Assembly (NCBI GenBank): GCA_021234155.1
Contig: JAJEKV010000196.1
Coordinates: forward strand, 186,001-250,000
Direction: 5' to 3'
DNA from: Isoetes taiwanensis
Lineage: Eukaryota > Streptophyta > Lycopodiopsida > Isoetales > Isoetaceae
DNA: 64,000 nucleotides
The position numbers were made by a program, and so were the translations under genes. The notes below the pieces were generated by a model. That model saw nothing but the letters and a program-made list of their open reading frames with translations, searched no databases and was not told where the DNA came from. Of this stretch, positions 11,751-22,552 are shown piece after piece. Position 1 is the first letter of the stretch, and every line of letters begins with the position of its first letter.

Positions 11751-12645
11751 CCTTAACTTTCCCTTTCTGTTTCCCTTTCCCTTTTGCTCTATCCTGTATT
11801 TCACTTTTTCTTATTTTCTATACACTTTTCTTTTTCTTTTCCACTTTTTCCCGTTTTTTCGCATATGTTTCCTTGTTTCCCCACCCCTTTCCTTCCTTTC
11901 CCTCTTCCCTTTTTTCGATAACCTTTTTCCCTTTCCTTTTCCTCCTTTCCCCACCCTTTTCCTTCTTCTCCTTTTTCCATGCCCTTCTCCTTTCCCTTCA
12001 CCTTTTCCATGCCTTCTCTTTTCCCCACCCTTTTTCCATGCCTTCTCTTTTCTGAATCTTTTGGTCTTTTGCTTTTTTCCATGCCCTGTTTTCCTTTTCC
12101 TCCATTTTCTTTCCTTTCACTCTTCCTTTTTCCTCCCTTTCTCCTCCCTTTTTTCCTTTGATTTTTCTTCTTTTCCCTTCCTTCCTTTTTTCTTTCCATT
12201 TCCCATTTTCTTCCTTTTCCCGTTCCTTCAGATCCCTTTCCCCTTTCCTTTTCCTTCCTTTCCATTCCTTTTTCTTTTCCGTTTTCCTTTCCTTTCCTTT
12301 TTCCATTCCTTCCTTTTCCTGTCTCATTTCCATTCCTTTCCATTCCTTCCTCCATTTCTTCCTTTTCATTCCTTTTCTTTTCTTCCTTCCTTTCTTCCTT
12401 CCTTCCATTTTCTTTCCTTTCCAGCCTTCTTTCGGCCTTTTCCCTCGTTCCCGCTTTCTCGGTACCTTTTCCCCTTCCCCTTTTCTTTTTTCTTTCCCTT
12501 TTCATTTTCATGCCTTTTTCTCTTCTCTTATCCCACCCTTTTTCCCTTTGCTTTTCTCCTTTTCAGGTGCCTTTTAAGCCCCTTCGCATTCTCTCTTGTC
12601 TCTTCCCTTTTCCTTTTCCCACTTTTTCCTTTACCCTTTCCCCTT
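11751..12645 (+). repeat. Polypyrimidine tract, copy A (~0.9 kb)
   Basis: The plus strand is almost pure C/T for about 895 bases, made of TTCC/CCTTTT words with occasional CCATGCC insertions. The 314-codon plus-strand ORF (F/P/L/S only) and 236-codon minus-strand ORF (K/E/R/G only) within it are composition artefacts. Such strand asymmetry can form triplex (H-DNA). It begins just inside the reverse Helitron 3' end, so it may be part of that element. Confidence 0.9.
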
Positions 12646-12794
12646 AAGAGATCAAGGTACGACCAATCATGGTGATGGTAAGTTGTTCAATAAATCTCGG
12701 CCTTCGGATGCACTCAGATGATCTCGAACATTCAAATTAGGGCTTGATCCAAGAATTACGGTATAACATTATAATATAAGATAGGTAGGTTTAC

Positions 12795-13230
12795 AACATA
12801 AGGATAGATAGATAGATAGTATAATAGCGGCTTAGAAGCCACAAGACGGTTAACGAATACGTAAAGGAGTAATTGGATTGGTGACTCTACTAAATATTGA
12901 TCACAACTAAAGGATGATTTGTATACGATGTGGCAGACGTAAGGGCCAGGATACTGAAAATCGGCCATAGACGTAGAAAACATATTGAAGAAATAAAAGA
13001 CCCTGATGCATGATATTTAGCAATCTGGATAGAAAGGTTATTACCTAACATGAAGGGTGGTCATTGCTAATATGCAAAGGTAGACTTGCGGCTTGAAAGG
13101 CAACAAGAGCTGAAAAACTCCTTAAAGATTTGGTGCATGGCTTAGGGAAGAAGACTTCCATGTCCTAAGACAAGATGGTGAATTGAATTCACCAAGGACA
13201 TTTTTAATAAATAGATAGATAGGTAGATAG
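12795..13230 (+). repeat. GATA-type microsatellites and spacer
   Basis: Short (GATA)n runs occur at 12,801-12,820 ('gatagatagatagatag') and 13,208-13,230 ('atagatagataggtagatag'), flanking AT-rich spacer. The same pair is found in copy B at about 16,858 and 17,265. No gene. Confidence 0.7.
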
Positions 13231-13733
13231 CATTTATATGTCATGCCACATTGGCAGCGTCCACTGAGGACATATGATGGACCCCGAGACTTGAACACAA
13301 TATCTCTTGCCATTGCTTTTGAAATGTGCAAAGGACCTCAATCCGTTGCATGCTAGGGTATAAGTGTGGTAGTCGCACTTGAAGTAAATGTCAACGCTAA
13401 ATAGAATAAAAGCTTAAGGTAGTGGGATTGAGTAGTACAATAGTACAATTCCGGTGATAGTAGTGAATAGCGCTTGCCTCAAGCAATGTCCTCAACGTGT
13501 CTTGCATAGACACCTAGATGAGCTTTCCTGACATATATATAGGACTTAACATGGATAGGGTAGGTCCCTCCTCTTCAGCCTTCCCCAAAATGTGGAGGGG
13601 TATAGGGACCATTAGGGTCCGTCAGGGTGGTTGTGCATGATTACAACCGCCCTTCTAGCATTTGAGATTTGTAGTCCTTGTCTTTTGTCGCCTTCGGATT
13701 TGTTTGATTGGGGAAGGGTATATTTTTAGTGTA

Positions 13734-14425
13734 ACCCTCTCCAAATAGGTGGATAGGTTCTATAATACAAAAAATTAAAATTTCTCGACGATAGTTAAAA
13801 ATAATGTGATTTTTTAATAAATAATGCATTTAACGACAACACCTCGGCCGTACGGAAAAATCTTCACAGACGCCGTAAACCTTCGTGGAAAGCGCATCGC
13901 TGAAAATTTTCGCGACGCTGAATAGAAAGAATCGCACACAAAGGACAGTTCGACATTCACAGACGCTGAAAGTTTCGTGATACAGACGCCGGGGTAAATT
14001 TTTCACAGACGCTTATCCGGGCCATTTTCGCTATGACAGCGAAAGCAAAGATCTACCGAAAAATACGCGAAAAAATACACGCAAGAAAACAATTCCTACG
14101 TTGATTTTCGCTGCACGCCGAACACCAAATCGCTAGTACGCCAAAAGTCCACAGACGTTGGCGCTTGTTTCGCTGCACGCCAAAAATTTGGTTTCGCGAC
14201 GCCGTTCTCGAAGGCTCTCGCCAGACAAATAAAAATTTTTCACAGACGCTGACATAGTTGTTTCACAGACGCGAAAATCTTCCTTCCTATCACTTAATTG
14301 TTTTTTGCCGTGATTTTTTATGCTTTATAATGCAAATTTGTGTCAGATCATACAATTCATAATGTGATTCGTGATAAAACGCAGACAACAGACAGAACCT
14401 ATCCCCGCCTCCGTGAGGAGAGGGT
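13734..14425. mobile_element. TIR element, copy B (692 bp)
   Basis: Counterpart of 10,441-11,123 with ends ACCCTCTCC and GGAGAGGGT and an inner 'ggataggttc'/'gaacctatcc' pair. At collinear positions where copy A has GCGTCTG, this copy often has CAGACGC, the reverse complement, although flanking sequence stays in the same orientation (for example 'gaatagaaagaatcgc' in both). Confidence 0.5.
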
Positions 14426-14969
14426 CACCTCGCTGCAGTAATGCTGTGTTGCATGGATGCCGCTGAGGTGTCTAATGTTCCTCCCCCGTCTGCGGTAATT
14501 TCTGCTTGGCTGCCCCAGGTCTTGTTTCCGAAAGGGCCGCGTGGATGTGTGACCTCATCCTGACGCTCTTCCCTCGAAGCTGCTGGCTGCCTTCTTCTCG
14601 TTGATTGTGTGGATGGATGATAGTGTGCGCTCGTGGTCCCGCTGACAATTTTAGCCCCTCACCGTGATCATGCTAGCTATATTTGGGTTCGTATGACTTA
14701 CCCACCACATCGAACATGGATACAAGTCCGTGTTGTCTCAACATAGATAATTGTAGAAAGGCTCACAAAGTACAAGGCAAGCACCTTGATGACTCTAGGT
14801 AATTCACGATTTATACGAAGGCTCACCCGCTTTTAGGCCATGACTATGGCTTAAATGCGGATGTCAAGTCATTTGGAATGCCAGAACAGTAGTATGACAT
14901 CATGACAGAGAAATGTAATGAGTAACATTTCCAGGATGTAGGATAATGTTGGATTATAACCTCCAATGA

Positions 14970-15045
14970 CTAGTAATGGTACTTCAGCGTTGCCGTCGGG
15001 CGAAGTTGAGAGCCTATAAATTTTTTTGGCTATAGTGAGAAAAGC
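14970..15045 (-). mobile_element. Helitron 3' end, reverse strand (copy B)
   Basis: Counterpart of 11,678. The CTAG terminus at 14,970-14,973 and TAATGGTA are kept; the hairpin is altered in this copy. Confidence 0.55.
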
Positions 15046-16700
15046 CCTTAACTTTCCCTTTCTGTTTCCCTTTCCCTTTTGCTCTATCCTGTATTTCACT
15101 TTTTCTTATTTTCTATACACTTTTCTTTTTCTTTTCCACTTTTTCCCGTTTTTTCGCATATGTTTCCTTGTTTCCCCACCCCTTTCCTTCCTTTTTCCTC
15201 TTCCCCTTTTTCATAACCTTTTTCCCTTTCCTTTTCCTCCTTTCCCCACCCTTTCCTTCTTCTCCTTTTTCCATGCCCTTCTCCCTTTCCCCTTCACCTT
15301 TTTCCATGCCTTCTTTTCCCCCACCCTTTTCCATGCCTTCTTTTTCCTGAATCTTTTTTAGTCTTTTGCTTTTTTCCATGCCTATTTTCCCTTTTCTCCT
15401 CCATTTCTCCATTTCTTTCACTCTTCTTTTTTGGGTAAATTTTTTTCTCCTCCCTTTTTCTTTTTCCTCTCCCATTTTTCATGCCCTTTTTACCTTCCCT
15501 TTTCCCATCTCCTCATCCTTTCTCCCTTCCCTTTTTCTATGTTCCCTTTTTCTACCCTCTCACCCCTTTTTCCCTTTTTTTTTTTTTTTTTTTCCATTTC
15601 TCTTCTTACACCTCTTTTTCCTTCCCTTTTTTTCCACCCCTTTCTTCTTTCTATTTTTTCCGTGCTTTCCTTTTTCTCCTCCTTTTCCCACCCTTTTTCC
15701 CTTTTCTCTTTTCAGCAAGCGATTTTTTCTTCTTTCCTCCTTCCTTTTTTCTTTCTCTTTTCCCTTTTCCCATGTTTTCTTCCCATTTTCCTCGCCCCCG
15801 CTTTCCTTCCCTTTTTCCCTTTCCTAATGGATTTTTTTCCTGTTTTCTCCTTTCCTGATCCTTTTTCCTCGTTATTTTTCCTTTCTTTCATTTTCCTTTT
15901 CCTTTTCCCTTTTCCCATGCCTTTCCATATTTGTTTTCTTTTCTTATTTTCCTATACTCATTTAACTCTTTTTCCCACCCTTTCTCTCTTCCCTCTTTTT
16001 TATTCCTTTTCTTTTTTCTATTTCTCCGTCATTTTCCTCTTCCCTTTTATCTCATGCCCTTTCCCCTTCCTTTTTTTGTTTTGTTTTTTTCCTTTTTTCA
16101 TGCCTTTTTTAGGTTCCCTTTCCCCCTTTTCCCTTTCCTTTTTCTTTCTTCTCAATTTCCCTTATTTCTTCCCTTCTCCCCATCCTTTTCTTGTTCTCCG
16201 TTTTCCCTTCCTCATTTTCCCAACCTTTTACTCTTTCCCTTTTCTCGATGCACTTTTTTCCCTCCATTTTCCTCTCTTTTTTTTTTTCTTTTTCCTTTTT
16301 CCTTTTCCTATGCCATTTTTCCTTCCTTTTTTCCTCTTTCTTCAACGCTCTTCTCCCTTTTCCCCCCTCCTTTTTTTTCCTTCCCTTTTTCCATGCTCTT
16401 TTTTCTCCTCCCTTTTTCCCTTTCTTCAATCTTTCCTTCTTTCTTTTTTTCCCGTGCCCTTTCCTCTTCCCTTTACCACTTTATCTCTTCCTTTTTCCCT
16501 CGTGCCCTTTTCTCCAACCTTTTCCCCCTTCCCTTTTCTTTTTTTTTTCCTTTTCATTTTTTCATGCCTTTTTTTCTCTTCTCTTATCCCCACCCTTTTC
16601 CTTTGCTTTTCTCCCTTTTCTCCCGTGCCTTTTCGCCTTTTCGTGATTCTCTTGTCTCTTCCCTTTTCCTTTTCCCACTTTTTCCTTTACCCTTTCCCCT
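15046..16700 (+). repeat. Polypyrimidine tract, copy B (~1.65 kb)
   Basis: An almost pure C/T plus strand over 1.65 kb, sharing both ends with the copy A tract ('aactttccctttctgtttcc' and 'accctttccccttaagag'). The 448-codon ORF spanning 15,431-16,777 is a composition artefact of stop-poor pyrimidine sequence. The length difference from copy A shows expansion or contraction, or misassembly, after the duplication. Confidence 0.9.
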
Positions 16701-17360
16701 TAAGAGATCAAGGTACGACCAATCATGGTGTTGGTAAGTTGTTCAATAAATCTCGGCCTTCGGATGCACTCAGATGATCTCGAACATTCAAATTAGGGCT
16801 TGATCCAAGAATTACGGTATAACATTATAATATAAGATAGGTAGGTTTACAACATAAGGATAGATAGATAGATAGTATAATAGCGGCTTAGAAGCCACAA
16901 GACGGTTAACGAATACGTAAAGGAGTAATTGGATTGGTGACTCTACTAAATATTGATCACAACTAAAGGATGATTTGTATACGATGTGGCAGACGTAAGG
17001 GCCGGAACCGAAAAATCGCCATAGACGAGAAAACATATTGAAGAAATAAAAGACCACGATGCATGATATTTAGCACCGGATAGAAAGGTTATTACCTAAC
17101 ATGAAGGGTGGTCATTGCTAATATGCAAAGGTAGACTTGCGGCTTGAAAGGCAACAAGAGCTGAAAAACTCCTTAAAGATTTGGTGCATGGCTTAGGGAA
17201 GAAGACTTCCATGTCCTAAGACAAGATGGTGAATTGAATTCACCAAGGACATTTTTAATAAATAGATAGATAGGTAGATAGCATTTATATGTCATGCCAC
17301 ATTGGCAGCGTCCCCCCGAGGACATATGATGGACCCAGGAGACTTGAACACAATATCTCT

Positions 17361-18340
17361 GAATAGAGGAGGCCTACCTTGGGGGTCTTTGGGTGGTATG
17401 TCTTTGGGACATTCACATAACCCTTGGGATAACGTAAGTTCATTTGTGGAACTTAACGCCATTTGGGGATTAAAGGAATGGTTGAAATACTTTGCCCCAA
17501 CCATATTTGGATACCCTAGAAGGAGGTGAGTAATCAACAATGGTTGGGTGGCATTGGATTGTGCGGAGAACAACTAAAAAAAAAAAAAAAAAGGGTAGAC
17601 TGCTGTCACTTTGACAGGCGTGTGGTGCAGATAACTACTCATAGCCATATAGGCGGTGAAGTTTGGCACAAAATGATACCAAGGTTTGTACCCAACAAAA
17701 GGACTCATTACGTATTTCAGAGTATGTGCCATGATCTAGGGGAAGTGATCCGTAAAAGGAACAAGACCAATGAGAAGGAATATTGAAGGGTGGTAGGATC
17801 AAAGGAATCCAAACCGATGGTCTAGAGGGGTGCTGCATGGCAGTCCATAGTCGGTTGGATGACAAAGAGATCCTTTCTCTGGGAACTGAGACGAGTCAAG
17901 GTTTAGTCACTAGAGTGAGGCAACGTTAATTAGAATTTTGTTTATAAAACATTACTTATATAACGTCGAATAAGGTCTAATATAAAGCATATGAATGTAG
18001 TATGGATTGAATCATGGCAAGGGCCGAAGAAACTGTGTTATCAAGGCATCTACCAAAGGACAATAATAATTAAAGTTATGGATCGAGGAACGCCGATAAC
18101 TGGACATTATTATCGTCGCCTAAAGAATATCCAAGGATATAACACATGCTGCTATTCTAGAGAGTTGCCCTGTCGTTAATTAAATTCCGGAATTAGTCCC
18201 ACCAAGTGAGTTGATGTTATCATAACAAGTTGGACGGACTTGCTAGATTACGCCGTGTCATTTGGTCGGTTTATTCCTAGGGGATACTAGCTTTATATAT
18301 GGTTAACAGTTATCCGGTTGACTATGGCAGAGAAAGGTCG
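17361..18340. other. Intergenic, no gene recognised
   Basis: It contains an A-run at about 17,574-17,591 and a 62-86 codon ORF pair on the plus strand (17,526-17,786 and 17,991-18,179) without recognisable family motifs. Gypsy-derived DNA is possible but not supported. Confidence 0.4.
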
Positions 18341-18344
18341 ACTC

Positions 18345-18458
18345 CCGTGGCCATGGCAAGAGTGCTTACTTCGGCGGCTATGGCGAGAGAGTTTGCCCCG
18401 GCGGCTATGGTGAGAGAGCTTGCTCCGGCGGCTATGGCGAGAGAGCTTTGGGGAGTTG
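18345..18458 (+). repeat. 27-bp minisatellite (about 4 units)
   Basis: Unit GGCGGCTATGGCGAGAGAGYTT plus five bases is repeated, with a diverged first unit beginning at 'ggccatggcaagag'. In one frame it reads as repeats of AAMARELAP, but it lies in a short ORF with no flanking gene evidence, so a noncoding minisatellite is the simpler reading. Confidence 0.75.
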
Positions 18459-18552
18459 CTGCCTCCACTTCGTGGGTTTACCAAAGGCACGGCTCTAATT
18501 TTAAAATATAGATGCATTATAAATATTAGAAAAAGGGTTATATCCCTTCAAG

Positions 18553-18640
18553 AAAGAAGTTGGCTTATTGGTGAAGGTGTTGGTTAGGGTGCAGAAGGTC
18601 AGGGGTTCAAGACCCCATAGTACCCTTTTATATAAAAGTT
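18553..18640 (+). mobile_element. tRNA-derived SINE-like fragment 1
   Basis: A pol III B-box-like GGTTCAAGACC lies at 18,604-18,614, downstream of a weak A-box-like 'ggtgttggttagggtgc'. The 3' side runs into AT-rich sequence. Assignment rests only on promoter-like boxes. Confidence 0.35.
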
Positions 18641-18712
18641 GCTATACAGAAAAATAGAGTACTATATGTGTATAAGAAATATGTGAAACACATATATTAC
18701 ATTCAAGAGAGA

Positions 18713-18800
18713 GTTTGGTGTGGTGGTAGGCACCTAGGTTTGGAGTTCAAAGGTCATGGGTTCAAATCTGAGTTGAGGCGCCATAAAATAATATGTATAT
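18713..18800 (+). mobile_element. tRNA-derived SINE-like fragment 2
   Basis: An A-box-like 'tggtgtggtggtaggcacc' (18,715-18,733) and B-box-like GGTTCAAATCT (18,759-18,769) are separated by about 30 bases, followed by an AT-rich tail. This is the spacing expected for a tRNA-derived SINE head. A second such head lies about 150 bases upstream. Confidence 0.45.
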
Positions 18801-19221
18801 AAAGAAAATAATAAAATTTTATATGGAAATACGGCGTTTTATACTCTTCGGCGCCAACAAAGATTATCGCATTTCTACCGAAGTCGTAAAAGTCGATTAA
18901 AAGCAAGCTACCGAAGTTGACTTTTGGGGCCCCTCCTTGACCATTTTTTCGCCAGCTAATGACTGTCCTAGGGTATTTGGGGTACGCCCGATCCAATGGA
19001 GCCATTTCCGCCTTCATCCCAGCTACCTCCCTCCAAACTTGGGTCCTCCAGCCGCCCTAACTTCTTTAAACCTACAATTTCTTACTTTAACCTAACACAA
19101 AGCCAAACATCAAAGAAGTAACAATCACACTAGCTTAGCCTCCTACCTAACCGACGAACTACGAGTTAGAGTTTGGCTAGTGCTATGATTCCGGTCAACC
19201 AGAATCATGGCTCTGATACCG
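18754..19221 (-). mobile_element. Primer site, leader and 5' coding stub of a reverse Gypsy element
   Basis: The reverse strand carries a near-match to the initiator-Met tRNA primer site (GGTATCAGAGC, about 19,210-19,220). It is followed by a ~190-base leader and the start of an 87-codon ORF at 19,017 (MKAEMAPLDRAYPKYPRTV...), in the position expected for the first ORF of the element. The matching 5' LTR is absent; instead, forward integrase sequence abuts at about 19,229. This is a truncated fossil created by element-element rearrangement. Confidence 0.45.
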
Positions 19222-19228
19222 TATTATC

Positions 19229-20042
19229 GAAGATATGCTAAGAAGCTATGTATGGAGTAAACAGTCACAATGGGCAGATTATATTTACTTGGTAGAATTC
19301 GCCTACAACATTACAAAGCAGGAGTCTTCTAGAATGTCTCCCTTCATGATAAATTATGGCTATCAATGTCTTACTCCAGACACGTGGCATAATCCTGTTT
19401 CTAAAGTGGAGGTCTCTCAACAACTCCTTCTAGAAATGCAGGCCTTGGTGGAAGAAGTTCGGGGTTACTTATTGGCCCTTTGACGCGTCCGGAAAGAGAC
19501 TAGCGGATAAGCACCGAACCCCACCTAATCTTCCGTGGGTAATCGGTTTGGCTTAAGATCAAAGTAAAACAAGCCAAGCTTAAAATTGGTAATCAGAAGA
19601 AGTTGGCACCGGATACGGTGGATTCGGGATGCCGAGCGTGTGGGAGAACAGCATATCGCTTGGACTTGCCACCCCGCTTGAAAATCCACAAGGTCTTTCA
19701 CGTGAGTCTTACGGGCAACACACCCCCTGATCCGGAGGAGGTTTTGGATACCCCTACCCTCCTAGAAATGATCAAGAGCAAGCTGGAAATAGTGCCCCAA
19801 GCTCTTCTTGATCGAGCTTACAAAACAGACCGGAAAGGACTCAAATGTTGCAATACTTGGTCAAGTGGAAGCACTTACCAGTTGAAGATGCTACGGGTGA
19901 TGAAGATAGACCTTGAGAAGCACTATCGGGACTTCATGCGGGAATCTCAAGGCCGCACCATCAACGATGCTATCAACCCCCCCTCCGGCGGTAAGCTTGA
20001 AGGCTTGATTGACCGAGAATCATGTTTTAGAGGGGTAGACGA
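19229..20042 (+). pseudogene. Chromovirus (Ty3/Gypsy) integrase C-terminus and chromodomain relic
   Basis: The plus strand encodes the end of the integrase (EFAYNITKQESSRMSPF, 19,295-19,345), the 'hinge' segment before the chromodomain (KIHKVFHVSL, about 19,685) and a chromodomain-like stretch with a YLVKWKHLPVEDA pattern near 19,850-19,890. This order is typical of chromoviruses (Tekay/Del- or Reina-type). Upstream gag, protease, RT and RNase H are missing. The relic is broken in several places and is followed, after a ~600-base untranslated spacer, by a polypurine tract and LTR at 20,655, with which it forms one element. Old. Confidence 0.8.
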
Positions 20043-20642
20043 TCGTATATGATAATAATAACGATGATGAGATCACCTTCGTGTTCTCTAGGACGTGGTT
20101 TATTGTTGATGTTGACATGACCGTAATTGCTAGAAAGGCATCTAGTAAATAGACTGCGTTCATTCCGCTATCTGGGAACTCCACCATTCCTTATGCCACA
20201 ATGAATTACAAACCGTACACATGATAGATTCCCTTCTAGATATTTTTTCTTTTATTTGTAGGGGTGGTCCCTTCAACCACAACTTAATCATATTATTAAC
20301 CTACGGGTATATGGTTGTGTGCAAAGGCCGTTGAACAAGTCGCCACCGCCTTGTATAGAGGGTTCTTGATGACCCAACTTTTCCCCGTATTGGTTTTGTC
20401 TACATGTGTGATTTTTTTGCCGTCGAATGTTTAAATGGGACCGGTCCTAAACTCCCTTGATCATAAGTTTGTATCGGGCACCCGGTGCTTGTACTTTGAT
20501 ATTTTAACTTCAATGTATTATCGTCCAATTACTATAATCTCAACGTATTAATGTTATATTCTTAACTTCATTTTCTAATTGATTGCTTTTATTATATGTA
20601 TTCAATTAGCTTAACCCCAATGCCGAGGACGGCATTATTTTT
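20043..20642 (+). other. 3' untranslated spacer of the chromovirus
   Basis: A noncoding spacer between the chromodomain end and the polypurine tract. It ends with 'aaccccaatgccgaggacgg', the same spacer signature seen in reverse beside the LTR starts at 5,930 and 9,460. Confidence 0.55.
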
Positions 20643-20654
20643 AAGGAGGGAGAA
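20643..20654 (+). other. Polypurine tract of chromovirus
   Basis: AAGGAGGGAGAA directly precedes the LTR start TGTGATCGTTCC. This is the plus-strand priming site for retroelement DNA synthesis, and it fixes the LTR boundary and the forward orientation. Confidence 0.8.
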
Positions 20655-22253
20655 TGTGATCGTTCCATGTATTTATACGGTCTACTATACGGGACACATT
20701 ACAAATACAAGCACGTCACTCCATAAAGGGTACGCTACCATGGGGGTATGGGAACTTAATTGCAACCTAGGGGGTTACCTTAAAAGGATTAAATTAGCTA
20801 TGCTAATTTAACACATTAATAATAATAACCTATAACCTAGGAAATTAGGCTAAGTACCATTTGGGAAGGCCACCGCCCTTGTCGATTGGGCAGCATGGGG
20901 ATTGCCAAGTTTGGATGCCAACTTGACCCCTATCCCAGGATTGACTCTCAAGATCGACCAAGGAGGCCGGGAGCCGGGCGCCATCATACACTTGAGAAGC
21001 TCACCATAATGGTCGTCCCCCGTGAAGTAACAAACTGAATTCTCAACTCCCTAAGATGGAGGCGCCCATGGAACTTGAGTCCGAGTAATTCAGGTAGGTG
21101 GCTATGTGAATTCTAGTTAACACTTGGTTGTGTCAAGTCTCTCTCTGTTCTCTTTGTGAATCAATCATAGAAACTAACCCTTGATTGTACAAACAAGTTC
21201 TCTTTATATTCAATTTCGGTTCTTACTCGAAAAGGATGGATTGTTAGTTCTTTGTTTAATCGACTTTGAAACGGGGATTACGGGGTAGAGGCCTCGAACC
21301 GTGTATTGTAGTATGCTCCTAGATAGCGCAATGCAGTCCCATTATATGCTTGTGCACAAGAACCCACCGGGTCCTAGATGCTATGGTCCGCTTAGCACCG
21401 CATAAGGAACACAAGTGGTGACATGAGGGGTGGGGTCTTGCATGAGCATACAAGGCTCCCGAGACTCCCACAGGGCTAGGCCCCGAGCCTTGGTCACGCG
21501 TTGAGGGCCGGGTATGGGTCCGACACTCCCCCGGGTGTAGAGGTGTGATCCGTATGGAGCACCATGCACTTTGAGTAGATTTAGGTGAGTAAGCCTGCAC
21601 GGATGTGGGGTCGCCGATGATGCGACATGATTCTCTAGCTCACCCATGGAACCACCGTGATTTCGGAAGGGGACCCCCCGCCCGCCTCATCGGACCAGGC
21701 GCCATGAACCCGAGTAGGCTGGGAGGGTGACGCCCCAAGTTTGCGTCTCGGGAAGGCTATAGCAAAGCCATAGCATGAATCGACCCATCGCAAAGTGTGC
21801 ACAGGAGGGCTGGATGGAGTGGACAACCCTAGCCAATGTTCTATGCCGCCCAACGCCATGCCAAGACTCGGTCTGGCTGATCCCTTGAGGCCCGGCCAGG
21901 TGGTCGATCCTCACGGGAGTCCGAGAGGGGGGTAGAACCCGGGTTCCGGGTGTTTTCTTAGGATTAGATGCATATTCTATGCGTTGGTATATTAGATGGA
22001 TTCGCCACCCTTCGTGGTGGTTATTTATGTATATTCATGCTGTGTGCTAACCCTTGTATTCATGCTTCCGCGACGTAGGAGTCCCATTGAAGGCGTGGGC
22101 CGAATGACCCCTTCGTGTCCTTCTTTCGGGCCTCATTTCATAGATGGCCCGAAATAGACGGAGGGCCCTGCTCATGGTGAGATGATTGCCATGGGAGGGG
22201 AAAGTCCCCGTATGTATACGTCCGCGGGTCGTATATATTCTGGGAGCGTCACA
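20655..22253 (+). mobile_element. Chromovirus LTR (~1.6 kb)
   Basis: It starts TGTGATCGTTCC after the polypurine tract and ends GGGAGCGTCACA, giving TG...CA ends with short inverted termini (TGTGA.CG / CG.TCACA). About 1.6 kb. It matches the two LTR-like copies at the window start in inverted orientation. No primer site follows it, so it is best read as the 3' LTR of the relic to its left. Flanking duplication cannot be judged because the 5' end is missing. Old. Confidence 0.7.
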
Positions 22254-22552
22254 CCCGTGGTTGTTGAAGCACGTAGGCGTGTATATCGGCAAGTTGTTGC
22301 CGAAACAAGCGTTCATCTGGATGGCCTATACAAAAGAGAAGTAGTTGTATTTAGATAGAACTTGTATATGCAGTATTCAAAGTTCACGAAAATTGAAACA
22401 ACATATACAGCAATGATCTAGAACAACTAATTACTCAGAAAAGAAGGGCACAAAGTACGGCATAAGTTTGATGATATAAAATAAACGTATTTAGTAATCA
22501 ACAAAATTGCCCGAAGGCTACATCCGTAAACTTAAGAAATTACAAAAGATTT
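22254..22552. other. Spacer without recognised features
   Basis: About 300 AT-rich bases between the LTR end and the 3' end of the reverse 481-codon ORF. No polypurine tract for a reverse-strand element is visible next to 22,253. Confidence 0.45.

Larger units (their letters stand above)
10021..13307 (+). repeat. Tandem duplication, copy A (3.29 kb)
   Basis: It starts at 'ttgaaatgtgcaaaggacc' and ends at 'cttgaacacaatatctct'. Copy B (13,319-17,360) starts and ends at the same sequences, 11 bases later and in the same orientation. Each copy contains, in order, a GC-rich terminal-inverted-repeat element, a reverse Helitron 3' end, a polypyrimidine tract, and a GATA-type microsatellite region. 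Long stretches (for example 11,405-11,575 against 14,700-14,860) are identical, so the duplication is young. Differences are concentrated in patches. Confidence 0.9.
13319..17360 (+). repeat. Tandem duplication, copy B (4.04 kb)
   Basis: Direct copy of 10,021-13,307. The extra ~755 bases are explained by expansion of the polypyrimidine tract (about 1,655 against 895 bases). Outside that tract, identity is near-complete except in patches (13,560-14,690), where CAG/CTG, ACGTAT and GCGTC words differ in a systematic way. Confidence 0.9.

Noticed and set aside
15431-16777. 448-codon ORF (and 314-codon ORF at 11,731-12,675)
   Set aside because: It consists almost only of F, P, L and S because the strand is nearly pure C/T and so lacks stop codons; opposite-strand K/E/R/G ORFs arise the same way. 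Not genes.
18299-18517. Repeat protein (AAMARELAP units)
   Set aside because: A 27-bp minisatellite is open on both strands; no start context or flanking coding support.
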